From JAFGCL01 sp964492335 (GTDB taxonomy: Bacteria; Chloroflexota; Dehalococcoidia; UBA2247; RBG-13-53-26), in contig CAZBJX010000023.1 of NCBI GenBank assembly GCA_964492335.1, positions 1 to 34,401 on the forward strand: DNA of 34,401 bases, in the 5' to 3' direction. The notes below the pieces were generated by a model. That model was not told the DNA's origin. It saw only the letters and a program-made list of their open reading frames with translations, and made no database searches. Made by a program: the position numbers and the translations under genes. Below, piece after piece: positions 1 through 7,339 of this stretch (positions are counted from its first letter, which is position 1; each line of letters starts with the position of its first letter).

Positions 1-36
1 GCCTATGACTACTACATCGTAATTCTGCTCTGCCAT
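1..36 (-). CDS. Flavoprotein/NAD(P)-binding oxidoreductase, N-terminal fragment (copy 1)
   Basis: Only the first twelve codons are inside the window (MAEQNYDVVVIG); the gene runs off the left edge. The residues DVVVIG are the first beta strand and the first glycine of a Rossmann dinucleotide-binding fold (GxGxxG), as at the N terminus of FAD-dependent oxidoreductases, fumarate reductase-like flavoproteins and lipoamide-dehydrogenase relatives. A strong ribosome binding site (GGAGGAGG) precedes the ATG. It lies 82 bp downstream of the Lrp/AsnC gene on the same strand, so the two may be co-transcribed. The same twelve residues, with 51 bp of identical DNA, begin another gene at the right edge of the window, pointing the opposite way. 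The subfamily cannot be decided from this fragment. Confidence 0.6.
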   Translation of the reverse strand, partial: MAEQNYDVVVIG

Positions 37-52
37 CTTCTAGCCTCCTCCT
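2..52. repeat. Left arm of a 51-bp terminal inverted repeat
   Basis: The reverse complement of bases 2-52 is identical to bases 34350-34400. The repeat holds the ribosome binding site, the start codon and the first codons of an outward-facing flavoprotein gene at each end of the window. Identity stops just upstream of the ribosome binding site on the inner side. On the outer side the last visible base differs (GGC against GGT, synonymous), so the true extent beyond the edges is unknown. Confidence 0.95.
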
Positions 53-118
53 TAACATTAGTTCCCTGGAGCGATCTCCAGGACCAGCGGTGGGCTGGTA
101 TCAACACGCCCGCCATAC

Positions 119-1096
119 TCAGGAAGGCGTCAGGTACGCAAATGAGTTCTTGGCCATCCGGACAATGACCATGGCCTCGGCATCCCTTATGCCCGGTATC
201 CTGCCCAGCTCGGTCTTCAACAGGTCATATACCTCCTCCATGTCTCGAAAGAGCCCCCAGACCATGATGTTGTAGCGCCCGGTGCATATGATCAGGGTCT
301 GGGTGCTGTCCAGGCGGCCCAGCCTGTCCGAGGCGGCCTCGATCTCCCCCGGCAGGACCGATATGCCGACCGCCACCATGACCCGGTACCCGAGGGCTAT
401 GGCGTTGGGAGCCACAAAAGCCTTGACGGTGCCGTCATCGAGGAGACTGCGCAGCTTCCCGGAGACGACGTTCTTGTTCAGGCCGATGCTCCTGGCAATC
501 GCCGCGGCCGACTTGCGGGCATCAAGCTGCAGCTCGCGGATGATGGCGCAGTCCTGTTCATCCAGCCTGGGGCCGCCGGGCACCGGCGGCGGCGCGGCCT
601 CCAGCCCGCCGCCGTCGGCCGGCATGGATGGTGATTCCAGGAAGGTGAAGGACAGCTTTTTCATCCCCAGGGTGATCATGGTCTCGGCGCCGACGATCTC
701 GGATATCGCGCCCAGGTCCCTGGTGATGAACGAGTGCAACTCGTCCTGGTCCTGAAACAGGCCCCAGAGCACGATGTCATAGCGGCCCAGGCACACGAAG
801 ACGTTGTGGACATTCGGCATGGAGGCGATCAGCCTCACGACGTGGTCGACCTGGCCCGGCGCCACCCTCACGCCGATGACCGCTGCGGCGTTGAATCCCA
901 GGGAGGGCGGATACACATAGACTGTCGGATTGACCACCCGTCTGCCCGTGAGGCGCTTCAGCTTCATGCTGACGGTGTTCCGGTGCATGCCCAGCGCGTC
1001 GGCGATCTCCGCCACCCCGCGCCGCCCGTCCTTCTGCAGCTCTTTGATGATGTTGAGATCGGACTCATCCAGTCTGGTCCGCTCGGATCTTGCCAT
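119..1096 (-). CDS. Tandem double-module Lrp/AsnC-family transcriptional regulator
   Basis: This 325-residue protein is about twice the usual 150-residue length of an Lrp/AsnC regulator because the whole unit is duplicated. The order is AsnC-type helix-turn-helix (about 8-58), RAM/ligand-sensing domain (about 68-150), a proline/glycine-rich linker (about 155-177), a second helix-turn-helix (about 178-226) and a second RAM domain (about 238-320). Each RAM domain carries the matching stretch GRYDIVLWGLF or GRYNIMVWGLF, which shows the internal duplication. Lrp/AsnC proteins are DNA-binding regulators that usually sense amino acids or related small molecules. The ATG at 1096 has a good -10/-35 promoter about 75 bp upstream, with dyad sequences next to it that could serve autoregulation. 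Transcription leads into the left-edge flavoprotein gene. The ligand is unknown. Confidence 0.9.
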   Translation of the reverse strand: MARSERTRLDESDLNIIKELQKDGRRGVAEIADALGMHRNTVSMKLKRLTGRRVVNPTVYVYPPSLGFNAAAVIGVRVAPGQVDHVVRLIASMPNVHNVFVCLGRYDIVLWGLFQDQDELHSFITRDLGAISEIVGAETMITLGMKKLSFTFLESPSMPADGGGLEAAPPPVPGGPRLDEQDCAIIRELQLDARKSAAAIARSIGLNKNVVSGKLRSLLDDGTVKAFVAPNAIALGYRVMVAVGISVLPGEIEAASDRLGRLDSTQTLIICTGRYNIMVWGLFRDMEEVYDLLKTELGRIPGIRDAEAMVIVRMAKNSFAYLTPS

Positions 1097-1174
1097 TCGG
1101 CTGCCCTCTAAGCTCCCGGGGCGCTATCAGGGCCCCGGTGGCTCCCCGACCGCGTCCTCCGCCAGTCTCCACCC

Positions 1175-1203
1175 ATTGTACCCATCCTGCAGCCAAAAAT
1201 CAA
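1175..1203 (-). promoter_or_regulatory. Sigma70-type promoter of the Lrp/AsnC gene
   Basis: On the minus strand, TTGATT (1198-1203) and TACAAT (1175-1180) are separated by exactly 17 bp. The -10 box lies about 78 bp upstream of the ATG at 1096. It is the best-matched -35/-10 pair I found in the window. Confidence 0.6.
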
Positions 1204-1204
1204 G

Positions 1205-1255
1205 TGCCATGCATTTCTATGTGTTAATGGCATCCCGCTGTCGAATCTCAGCGGG
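1205..1255. promoter_or_regulatory. Two dyad-symmetric sites just upstream of the Lrp/AsnC promoter
   Basis: TGCCAT-N16-ATGGCA spans 1205-1232 and abuts the -35 box. CCCGCTG-N8-CAGCGGG spans 1234-1255 directly behind it. Lrp/AsnC genes are commonly autoregulated through dyads next to their own promoter, so these are candidate operators. The second could instead act as an RNA hairpin. The rest of 1256-1421 is GC-rich DNA holding a 7-bp stem-loop (1354-1372) without a T-run, and nothing else that I recognise. Confidence 0.35.
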
Positions 1256-1421
1256 GACATATGCATATCATAATGCGGAACATTGGGGCTTATGCCTTTG
1301 GAGTGCGGGTGCTGGGCGCGGGCGCGGCCATCCCCCCGGGAAGACCGGCAACGCGGCCGCTGCCGGCGGCCGTCAACGCCCCCCGGCCCCGGGGTTCCCG
1401 CCCGCGGTGCCCGGCGGCCGT

Positions 1422-2063
1422 CTACCGGGAGCGCATGTGGACCTCGAAGCCGCCCTCCCTCAGGGCGTCAACAAGGCCCACGGGGTCCGGGGTGGTGAGC
1501 TGGGCGAGCACCTCATTCTCACCGCCATCGGCCGCCGTCCGGGCATAGAAATTGACGATTTCCGAATGGAACCGGTCCACGATGGCCATCATCCGGCCCA
1601 GGTCGGCAGGACCGCGCCACTTATGGAGCGAGAGCCTGATCCCCGGCCGCTCAATGCCCAGCAGGGGGTTGACCACCTTGTAGAAGATATCGTTGGTGGT
1701 GACTATGCCCACCACCCGGTCCTTGTCCAGCACCACCAGCGCGCCCACCTTGCGCGCCTGGGCCCGGGCCACCGCCTCCTCTACGGTCGTGTCGGGAGAC
1801 ACGGTCAGCACGTCCCTCTTCATGACCTCTCTCACCGTTATCTTCGACAGCAGGTAGCTGGCTTCGTGCATGCTGAAGGTAGAGAGCTTCGATGGCCCCG
1901 ACTTCTCCAGGGAGTCCCGCGACACGATGCCGACCAGCTTCCCCTTGTCCACCACCGGCAGCCGGCGGACCCGGTGGGCCTCGATGATCCTGTGGGCATC
2001 AGCCAGGGACGTGTCGCCGGAAATGGTCACCACGTTGGTAGTCATCACATCACTGACAAACAT
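1422..2063 (-). CDS. CBS-domain pair protein with ACT-like C terminus (AcuB-like)
   Basis: The 213-residue protein begins with a CBS pair: CBS1 at about 1-60 (opening FVSDVMTTNVVTI) and CBS2 at about 76-132 (VREVMKRDVLTV). Then comes a region of about 80 residues with the pattern of an ACT-like domain (about 140-213). This CBS-CBS-ACT layout is that of AcuB-type proteins, which are linked to acetyl-CoA and acetoin metabolism and presumably sense adenine nucleotides. It starts 40 bp after the stop of the acyl-CoA dehydrogenase at 2104-3285 and is probably co-transcribed with it. A GGGAGG ribosome binding site precedes the ATG at 2063. It has no catalytic domain, so a regulatory role is inferred. 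Confidence 0.85.
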   Translation of the reverse strand: MFVSDVMTTNVVTISGDTSLADAHRIIEAHRVRRLPVVDKGKLVGIVSRDSLEKSGPSKLSTFSMHEASYLLSKITVREVMKRDVLTVSPDTTVEEAVARAQARKVGALVVLDKDRVVGIVTTNDIFYKVVNPLLGIERPGIRLSLHKWRGPADLGRMMAIVDRFHSEIVNFYARTAADGGENEVLAQLTTPDPVGLVDALREGGFEVHMRSR

Positions 2064-2103
2064 GTCATCCTCCCGTCAGAATACGGAACTTCAACGCCGC
2101 AGC

Positions 2104-3285
2104 TCAGGCACCCGGCAGCCCCAGGCCGAACCTGCCCGCGATATGGTTGCGGGCTATCTCGGTGGTGCCGCCCAGCAGGCTGGCCGCCACCGAGCTCAGG
2201 TATGCGTGCCGGAACCTCCCGCCCAGCTGCACCCACTTCGAGTCCTCGTTCAGCTGGCCATAGAGTCCGAGGACCTCCTGCCCGGCCTGGGCCACCCGCT
2301 GGTAGGTCCTGGCGCCATACACCTTCATCTGGTTGCTCGGCTTCACCGTGTCCATTCCCCTGGAGGCCATCCAGTTGAGCTTCTCCCCCAGGCCTATGCC
2401 GATCTGGGTCTCAATGGCCAGCTGCCCCAGTTTGGCCCTGACCGCCGGGTCACGGCTCAGCGGCTGCCCGTCAACCACGGTCTTCTTGCAGTACTCCACC
2501 AGCTGCTCCAGGTAGCGCCGGCTGTTGTGCAGAGCGTACAGCCCCGATGACCGCTCCGCCGCGAAGGCGTACATCAGTATCTTGAGCCCGCCGTTCTTCG
2601 TCCCCAGCAGGTCCTCCCTGGGCACCCGGACGTTATCGAAGAAGACCTCGCAGAAGGGCGCCAGGCCGGTCATCGTCGTTATCTGGCGGATGCTGATGCC
2701 GGGGCTGGACAGGTCCACCAGGAAGACGCTGACTCCCCGGTGCTTCTCCGGCCCCGTCCGGGCGTACACCACCTCCCACTGGGCATTCTGCGCCCCGCTG
2801 GACCAGATCTTCTGCCCGTTAAGCACGTAGCAGTCCTCCTGCTCCACGGCGGCCAGCTGCACGTTGAAGGTGTCCGAGCCGGCGTTGGGCTCGCTCATGC
2901 CTATGGCCCACTTCACCTCGCCGCGCAGTATGGGCGGGACCAGGCGCCGCTTCTGCTCCTCGGTGCCGAACTGCAGGATGAGGTCAGCCTCCACCAGGCC
3001 CACATCGCACCCGGGGCAGCCCCGGTAGGCCAGCTCCTGCAGCAGGACCGCCTCCTTCAGCAGCGAGGCCCCCTGCCCGCCGTACTCCGGGGGATATGTC
3101 AGCCCTATCCAGCCCTTCTGGCCCATCCGGCGCCAGTTCCGCGCCGACATCCGGTACACCGCCTCATTGGCCTCCTCTTCGGGGCCGGGGTCCACCCCCA
3201 GCCATCCCGGGGGCACCGATTCCGCGATGAACTCCTGCGCCTCCTTCAGAAAAGCCGTCTCTTCGTCTGAGCAGCGAAAGTCCAT
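2104..3285 (-). CDS. Acyl-CoA dehydrogenase
   Basis: Flavin-dependent alpha,beta-dehydrogenase of an acyl-CoA thioester. The 393 residues match the family length and show the alpha-helical N-terminal domain, the FAD/substrate loop GMSEPNAGSD (129-138), the middle beta domain, and a C-terminal helical domain ending near GGTTEIARNHIAG. The glutamate before the C-terminal GT, which is the catalytic base in short- and medium-chain enzymes, is absent. Glu244 in the AERSSG stretch matches the alternative base position of the isovaleryl-CoA/long-chain group. I chose the ATG at 3285 over an upstream in-frame ATG at 3306 because AAGGAGG lies directly before it and the family motif MDF begins there. 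The substrate is not identifiable; neighbours suggest branched or unusual acyl-CoAs. Confidence 0.9.
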   Translation of the reverse strand: MDFRCSDEETAFLKEAQEFIAESVPPGWLGVDPGPEEEANEAVYRMSARNWRRMGQKGWIGLTYPPEYGGQGASLLKEAVLLQELAYRGCPGCDVGLVEADLILQFGTEEQKRRLVPPILRGEVKWAIGMSEPNAGSDTFNVQLAAVEQEDCYVLNGQKIWSSGAQNAQWEVVYARTGPEKHRGVSVFLVDLSSPGISIRQITTMTGLAPFCEVFFDNVRVPREDLLGTKNGGLKILMYAFAAERSSGLYALHNSRRYLEQLVEYCKKTVVDGQPLSRDPAVRAKLGQLAIETQIGIGLGEKLNWMASRGMDTVKPSNQMKVYGARTYQRVAQAGQEVLGLYGQLNEDSKWVQLGGRFRHAYLSSVAASLLGGTTEIARNHIAGRFGLGLPGA

Positions 3286-3399
3286 GTTCCTCCTTTTCCT
3301 GGCCACCCTGCCGGCCGCAGGGCGTGCGCTGGCCGAAGCACGACACTACGCGGGACAGAGGGCTGCCCTGGTATGACGGCCAGGAACTCCCATCCCTAG

Positions 3400-3429
3400 A
3401 TTCTGTCCCTCGTTCCCGGCCGGCGTCTG
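3400..3429 (-). promoter_or_regulatory. Weak promoter abutting regulatory element A
   Basis: On the minus strand CAGACG (3424-3429, inside the element) and CAGAAT (3400-3405) are 18 bp apart and point toward the acyl-CoA dehydrogenase start at 3285. Neither box is good alone. The same arrangement recurs at the other plus-oriented element copies and at the 11719 copy, which is why I list it. Confidence 0.3.
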
Positions 3430-3468
3430 TCAGGCAATCGCTGAATCTCCTGTCAGCAAAAACCCGAC
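3425..3468 (+). promoter_or_regulatory. 44-bp tandem-palindrome element, copy A
   Basis: Two palindromic units of the form GTCAG-N7-CTGAC lie 23 bp apart: GTCAG at 3429 with CTGAA at 3441, then GTCAG at 3452 with CCGAC at 3464. The left end reads GTCTGTCAGG like most other copies. It sits in the divergent region between the acyl-CoA dehydrogenase (minus) and the SDR/Liv operon (plus). A further single unit, ATCAG-N7-CTGAC, is at 3523-3539. Tandem palindromes at fixed spacing suggest cooperative binding of two dimers of one regulator; that is inference. Confidence 0.65.
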
Positions 3469-3691
3469 ACTGCATGCTGCCCGGGCGAAGGCCTCCGGTG
3501 TCTCCCTTTTCATTACAGCATCATCAGGGGTTGTCTGACAGATATCGGCCAGGTCTGCCGCTATGATGGTGATAGCGCTTCTGGCGCCGGGCGCATCTGT
3601 TCCGGCACAGCGCGGCAGTGCGGGCCCTGCCCGTGCACCGCCCGGCCGGAGGCCGGCGGCCGGGCGCCGATCCAGGGGGCGGGAGGCGATG

Positions 3692-4462
3692 ATGATAGCG
3701 GACAGGTTCAGGCTTGACGGCAAGGTGGCCATAGTCACCGGCTCCGGCCGCGGCATCGGCCGGTGCATCGGCCTCACCTTCGCCGAGGCGGGGGCCAGGG
3801 TGGTGTTTGCCGCCAGGACCGAGGCAGACCTCCAGGCCAACGTGGAGAAGGCGAGCGCCATGGGGGCCCAGTCCCTGGCAGTCAGGTGCGACGTGATGGA
3901 CGACGCCCAGCTGGAGGCGCTGACTGCCAGGGCAGTGGAGGCCTTCGGCCAGATAGACATAATCGTCAACAACGCCGGAGGCACCAATGCCAACGAGTTC
4001 GCCAGGACCAAGCGTGCCTTCGTGATGAAGTCCTTCGACTTCAACGTGGCCTCGGCCTTCTCCTTCACCCGGATATGCCTGCCGCATCTGAGGAAGACCA
4101 GGGGGTGCGTGATCAACATCAGCTCCGCAGCGGGGCGGCTGGTGCAGCCGAACTTCACCGTCTACGGCACGATGAAGGCCGCCCTGGACCACCTGACGCG
4201 CCTCATGGCCTCGGAGCTGGCCCCCGACGTCAGGGTCAACGGCATAGCCCCGGGATCAACCATGACGGACGCCTTGAAGGGGTTCCTGGAGCCTGCCTTG
4301 CGGCAGAAGATGGCCGACCTCACCCCCATGAAGGCGCTGGGGGAGCCCGAAGACATTGCGGCGGCCGCGCTGTACCTGGCTTCGCCGGCAGCGCGGTGGG
4401 TCACCGGCAAGATACTGCAGGTGGATGGCGGCATGGAGACCAGCAACGTGCCGGGCCGGTGA
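3692..4462 (+). CDS. SDR-family oxidoreductase (first)
   Basis: Classical short-chain dehydrogenase/reductase of 256 residues, using NAD(P)(H) to oxidise or reduce a hydroxyl/carbonyl group. The cofactor loop TGSGRGIG is at 16-23, NNAG at 93-96, the catalytic serine near 144-145, Tyr158 and Lys162 in YGTMK, and the C terminus carries the usual VDGG. I chose the second ATG of an ATG-ATG pair because GGGAGG (3681-3686) is then 5 bp away; 3689 is equally possible, and a longer frame to 3563 codes for low-complexity sequence only. It is followed 18 bp later by LivG, so it opens the plus-strand operon ending at 7252. A 3-hydroxyacyl-CoA or related substrate would suit the neighbours but is not shown. 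Confidence 0.88.
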   Translation: MIADRFRLDGKVAIVTGSGRGIGRCIGLTFAEAGARVVFAARTEADLQANVEKASAMGAQSLAVRCDVMDDAQLEALTARAVEAFGQIDIIVNNAGGTNANEFARTKRAFVMKSFDFNVASAFSFTRICLPHLRKTRGCVINISSAAGRLVQPNFTVYGTMKAALDHLTRLMASELAPDVRVNGIAPGSTMTDALKGFLEPALRQKMADLTPMKALGEPEDIAAAALYLASPAARWVTGKILQVDGGMETSNVPGR

Positions 4463-4480
4463 CGGCCAGACGGGGTGTAT

Positions 4481-5275
4481 ATGACGGAAAACGACGGCGC
4501 AGGGCCCATACTGAGCCTGGAAGACATCCACCTGGCCTTTGGCGGAACCAAGGCCATCGATGGGGTGACCTGCCATGTCCGCCGGGACCAGGTCTTCGGC
4601 ATCATCGGGCCCAACGGCGCCGGGAAGACCTCCACCTTGAACTGCATCAACGGGTTCTATCGCATTCAGAAAGGGGGCATCCTGTTCGAGGGCAAGAGCA
4701 TCGCCAGACTGCGGCCGGACAGGATAGCCCGGCTGGGCATAAGCCGGACCTTCCAGAACATCCAGCTCTACACCGGATTGACCGTGGTGGAGAACCTGAT
4801 GGCCGCCAGGCACCTGTACTTCAAGTCCCTGTGGGTGGAAGGCGCCCTGTATTTTGGAAGGGCGCACCGCGAGGAAGTGCGCAACCGCGAGGTGGTGGAG
4901 GAGATCATCGGCTTCCTGGAGTTGGAGCGCTGGCGCAAGTCCGTGGTGGCCTCCCTGCCATACGGAGTCCGCAAGCGCGTAGACCTGGGGCGCGCCCTGG
5001 CGCAGCGGCCGAAGCTGCTGCTGCTTGATGAGCCGATGGCGGGCATGAACGCCGGCGAGAAGGAGGACATGGTCCGCTTCATCCTCGGCATCCGCAAGCA
5101 TGCGCGAACGCCGATAGTGCTGATTGAGCATGACATGGAAGTGGTGATGAATGTGACCAGCAGGATCATGGTTCTCGACTTCGGGCGCAAGATAGCCGAA
5201 GGGACCCCGGAGGAGATCAGGCAGGACCCCGCGGTCATCAAGGCCTACCTGGGGGAGGAACTCACCGCCGCATAG
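4481..5275 (+). CDS. livG: Branched-chain amino acid-type ABC transporter ATPase LivG
   Basis: Cytoplasmic ATPase that would power uptake through LivH/LivM. The Walker A motif GPNGAGKT is at 43-50, Walker B is LLLLDEP, and the H-loop histidine lies in LIEHDMEVV. The signature motif is unusual: LPYGVRKR instead of the common LSYGQQRR. The C-terminal tail VIKAYLGEE is typical of LivG. The start is ATG 4481; an in-frame GTG lies at 4475. The stop is 12 bp before LivF, so the two are translated from one message. The matching permeases lie 16 kb away (21536-23462), and a binding protein is at 16065. Liv-type systems next to acyl-CoA genes often carry carboxylates or aromatic acids rather than amino acids. 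Confidence 0.92.
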   Translation: MTENDGAGPILSLEDIHLAFGGTKAIDGVTCHVRRDQVFGIIGPNGAGKTSTLNCINGFYRIQKGGILFEGKSIARLRPDRIARLGISRTFQNIQLYTGLTVVENLMAARHLYFKSLWVEGALYFGRAHREEVRNREVVEEIIGFLELERWRKSVVASLPYGVRKRVDLGRALAQRPKLLLLDEPMAGMNAGEKEDMVRFILGIRKHARTPIVLIEHDMEVVMNVTSRIMVLDFGRKIAEGTPEEIRQDPAVIKAYLGEELTAA

Positions 5276-5287
5276 GAAGGGAGGCCC

Positions 5288-6049
5288 ATGCCACTGCTGG
5301 TCCTGAGAGATGTCGAAGTCAAGTATGCCGATGTGATACTTGTGCTCCGCGGCATATCTCTGGAGGTCGACGAGGGCGGGATCGTGGCGCTTCTGGGGAG
5401 CAACGGGGCGGGCAAGTCCACTACCCTCAAAGCCATTTCCGGCCTGCTCAAGATCGAATCGGGCAAGGTGACCGACGGCACCATTGAGTTCGACGGCCAC
5501 CGGATAGAGAACGGCGACCCGGAGAAGATCGCCCGGATGGGCATCATTCAGGTCCTGGAGGGCAGAAGGGTGCTGGAACTGCTGACCGTGGAGGAGAACC
5601 TCAGGGCCGGCGGCTACATCCTGAGCGGCGGCCCCAGGCTGGCCAGGGATTTGGACCTGGTCTACGAGTACTTCCCGGTGCTCAAGGACCTGCGCCGCCA
5701 GGCCAGCGGCTATCTGTCCGGTGGAGAGCAGCAGATGCTGGTCATCGGGCGGGCCCTGATGGGCCATCCCCGGCTGATGCTGGTGGACGAGGCTTCCCTG
5801 GGCCTGGCGCCGCTGCTGGCTGATGAAGTCTTTCGCATCCTGAAGAGAATCAACGAGGCGGAGAAGGTGTCGGTCCTGCTCGTCGAGCAGAACGCCCGGG
5901 CCGCCCTGTCCATCTCCCGGTACGGCTATGTCATGGAGAACGGCCGCATCGCCCACGCCGGCAGTGCCGATGACCTGAAGAACAACGCCGACGTGAAGCG
6001 GTCCTACCTGGGCCTGGGCGAAACCGGAAGGGCCGGGAGCCATCGATAG
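5288..6049 (+). CDS. livF: Branched-chain amino acid-type ABC transporter ATPase LivF
   Basis: Second ATPase of a Liv-type importer, 253 residues. Walker A GSNGAGKST is at 37-45, the signature is LSGGEQQ, Walker B is LMLVDEASLGLAP, and glutamine replaces the H-loop histidine in LLVEQN, as is normal for LivF. The start has the RBS GGAAGGGAGG close upstream. It directly follows LivG, so the pair is a standard LivGF unit without permeases beside it. Confidence 0.93.
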   Translation: MPLLVLRDVEVKYADVILVLRGISLEVDEGGIVALLGSNGAGKSTTLKAISGLLKIESGKVTDGTIEFDGHRIENGDPEKIARMGIIQVLEGRRVLELLTVEENLRAGGYILSGGPRLARDLDLVYEYFPVLKDLRRQASGYLSGGEQQMLVIGRALMGHPRLMLVDEASLGLAPLLADEVFRILKRINEAEKVSVLLVEQNARAALSISRYGYVMENGRIAHAGSADDLKNNADVKRSYLGLGETGRAGSHR

Positions 6050-6068
6050 CCGGCGCGCAGGCGGGCGG

Positions 6069-6084
6069 CGCCGTCCGGACGGCG
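6069..6084. repeat. Perfect 16-bp palindrome between LivF and the EthD-like gene
   Basis: CGCCGTCC followed directly by GGACGGCG lies in the 81-bp gap inside the operon. As RNA it could fold into a GC stem with a CCGG loop. No T-run follows, so it is not an ordinary terminator. It may be a processing or attenuation structure, or simply GC-rich sequence. Confidence 0.35.
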
Positions 6085-6130
6085 GCTCCCCGGGCCCCCG
6101 CCGTCCCTGTTTGTCAGTCAGGAGTTGCAC

Positions 6131-6451
6131 GTGGTCAAGTTCATGGTAATGATGAAGCGGCGGCAGGGCCTGTCGCGCGAGGATTTCCGGAGGTACTACG
6201 AGGAGGTGCATGCCCCGGCGGCCCTCAAGAGGTTCCCCATCCGCAAGTACGTCCGCAACTACGTCGTCGTGCCTCCGGGTGCCCCGGACCCCGGTTTCGA
6301 CTGCATCACCGAGTTCTGGTATGACAGCATGGAAGACGCCATGAGCACCGCCAGGGCCTGGAAGCACCACGGCGGCCTGGGGGACGAGGCATCCTTCATC
6401 GATACCTCAAGCCAGGTCTCTTTCCAGGTAGAGGAAGGCATATCCGGGTAG
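6131..6451 (+). CDS. EthD-like / dimeric alpha-beta barrel protein
   Basis: A 106-residue single-domain protein opening MVKFMVMMKRRQGLSREDF and followed by YYEEVHAP, the pattern of EthD-type ferredoxin-like (dimeric alpha-beta barrel) proteins. Members range from EthD, needed for ether degradation, to small enzymes such as decarboxylases and monooxygenase-like proteins; the reaction here cannot be told. I chose the GTG at 6131 because AGGAG (6120-6124) lies 6 bp upstream; a TTG at 6125 overlaps the spacer. It sits between LivF and an SDR in one plus-strand operon, so a role in the same catabolic route is likely. Confidence 0.75.
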   Translation: MVKFMVMMKRRQGLSREDFRRYYEEVHAPAALKRFPIRKYVRNYVVVPPGAPDPGFDCITEFWYDSMEDAMSTARAWKHHGGLGDEASFIDTSSQVSFQVEEGISG

Positions 6452-6493
6452 AGGGGCTCCAGGCCCCTTCATCCCCGTAACAGGAGGAAGTCA

Positions 6494-7252
6494 GTGAAAC
6501 TGCAAGGCAAGGTCGCCGTAGTCACCGGTGGAGGCTCCGGAATCGGGAGGGCCGTGTCACTGGCCTTCGCCGCCGAGGGCGCGAAAGTGGTGGTGGCTGA
6601 CGTGATGGCGCCCGGGGGCGAAGAGACGGTGGAGATGGTCCGCAACGCGCATGGCGAGGCCATCTTCGTCAAGACCGATGTCAGCCGGGCAGATGAGGTC
6701 CAGGCCATGGTGGAGCGGACCATGCAGGCCTTCGGCCGGCTCGACTGCGCCGCCAACAACGCCGGGATCAGCCCGGCCCCCATCTCCGTCAGCAAGTGCC
6801 CGGAAGAGGACTGGGACCGGGTGATCAACATCAATCTCAAGGGCGTCTTTCTGTGCATGAAGTTCGAGATCCCCAGGATGCTGAAGGGAGGGGAAGGCGG
6901 CAGCATCGTGAACACGGCCTCCATGGTGGGGCTGGTGGGCGACGGCGGGCACCCGGCCTACGCCGCCAGCAAGCACGGCGTGGTGGGGCTGACGAAGACC
7001 GTGGCCATCATGTACGGCAAGACCGGGATCCGGGTGAACGCGGTGTGCCCCGGGGTCATCCGTACCCCCATGAGCGAGAGGACCTTCACCGAGCACCCGG
7101 AGATGAGGGCTGCCTCCATCGGCATGGCGCCCATGGACCGCTTCGCCGAGGCGGAGGAGGTGGCCCAGGCCATCGTCTGGCTGTGCACCAGCGGGGCCTC
7201 TTTCATCACGGGGCACGCGCTGCCGGTGGACGGGGGCTACGTGGCCCGGTAG
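6494..7252 (+). CDS. SDR-family oxidoreductase (second)
   Basis: A 252-residue classical SDR with TGGGSGIG at 11-18, NNAG at 88-91, the catalytic triad Ser143, Tyr156, Lys160, and the C-terminal VDGGY. An Asp in VVVADV after the second strand suggests NAD(H) rather than NADP(H). It starts with GTG, preceded by GGAGG at 6 bp. It is the last gene of the operon and is followed by a strong hairpin. It is not close to the SDR at 3692, so the operon probably uses two oxidoreduction steps or two substrates. Confidence 0.9.
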   Translation: MKLQGKVAVVTGGGSGIGRAVSLAFAAEGAKVVVADVMAPGGEETVEMVRNAHGEAIFVKTDVSRADEVQAMVERTMQAFGRLDCAANNAGISPAPISVSKCPEEDWDRVININLKGVFLCMKFEIPRMLKGGEGGSIVNTASMVGLVGDGGHPAYAASKHGVVGLTKTVAIMYGKTGIRVNAVCPGVIRTPMSERTFTEHPEMRAASIGMAPMDRFAEAEEVAQAIVWLCTSGASFITGHALPVDGGYVAR

Positions 7253-7274
7253 GCAGCCTCAGCATCACCAGCGA

Positions 7275-7308
7275 AAAGGGGGGCCAGGCCTTTGAAGGCC
7301 TGGCCCCC
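7275..7308. terminator. Strong hairpin terminator between convergent genes
   Basis: A 14-bp perfect stem (GGGGGCCAGGCCTT at 7279-7292 pairing with 7295-7308) has a two-base centre. On the minus strand it is followed by CTTTTC, so it fits a Rho-independent terminator for the lipoprotein gene whose stop is at 7340. It can also end the plus-strand operon whose stop is at 7252, though there is no T-run on that side. Confidence 0.8.
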
Positions 7309-7339
7309 TGGCTTGCCGGACTGGCCGGGGTCCGCCTGC

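Noticed and set aside
1354..1372. Terminator after the CBS gene
   Set aside because: A 7-bp stem (CGGCCGC/GCGGCCG) is present but no T-run follows on the minus strand.
930..2378. Long plus-strand frame of 482 codons
   Set aside because: It lies opposite the Lrp and CBS genes and encodes Pro/Arg/His-rich sequence without family features; a shadow of high GC content.
4256..6370. Minus-strand frame of 704 codons
   Set aside because: It runs antisense to LivG, LivF and the EthD-like gene and has a composition typical of antisense frames.
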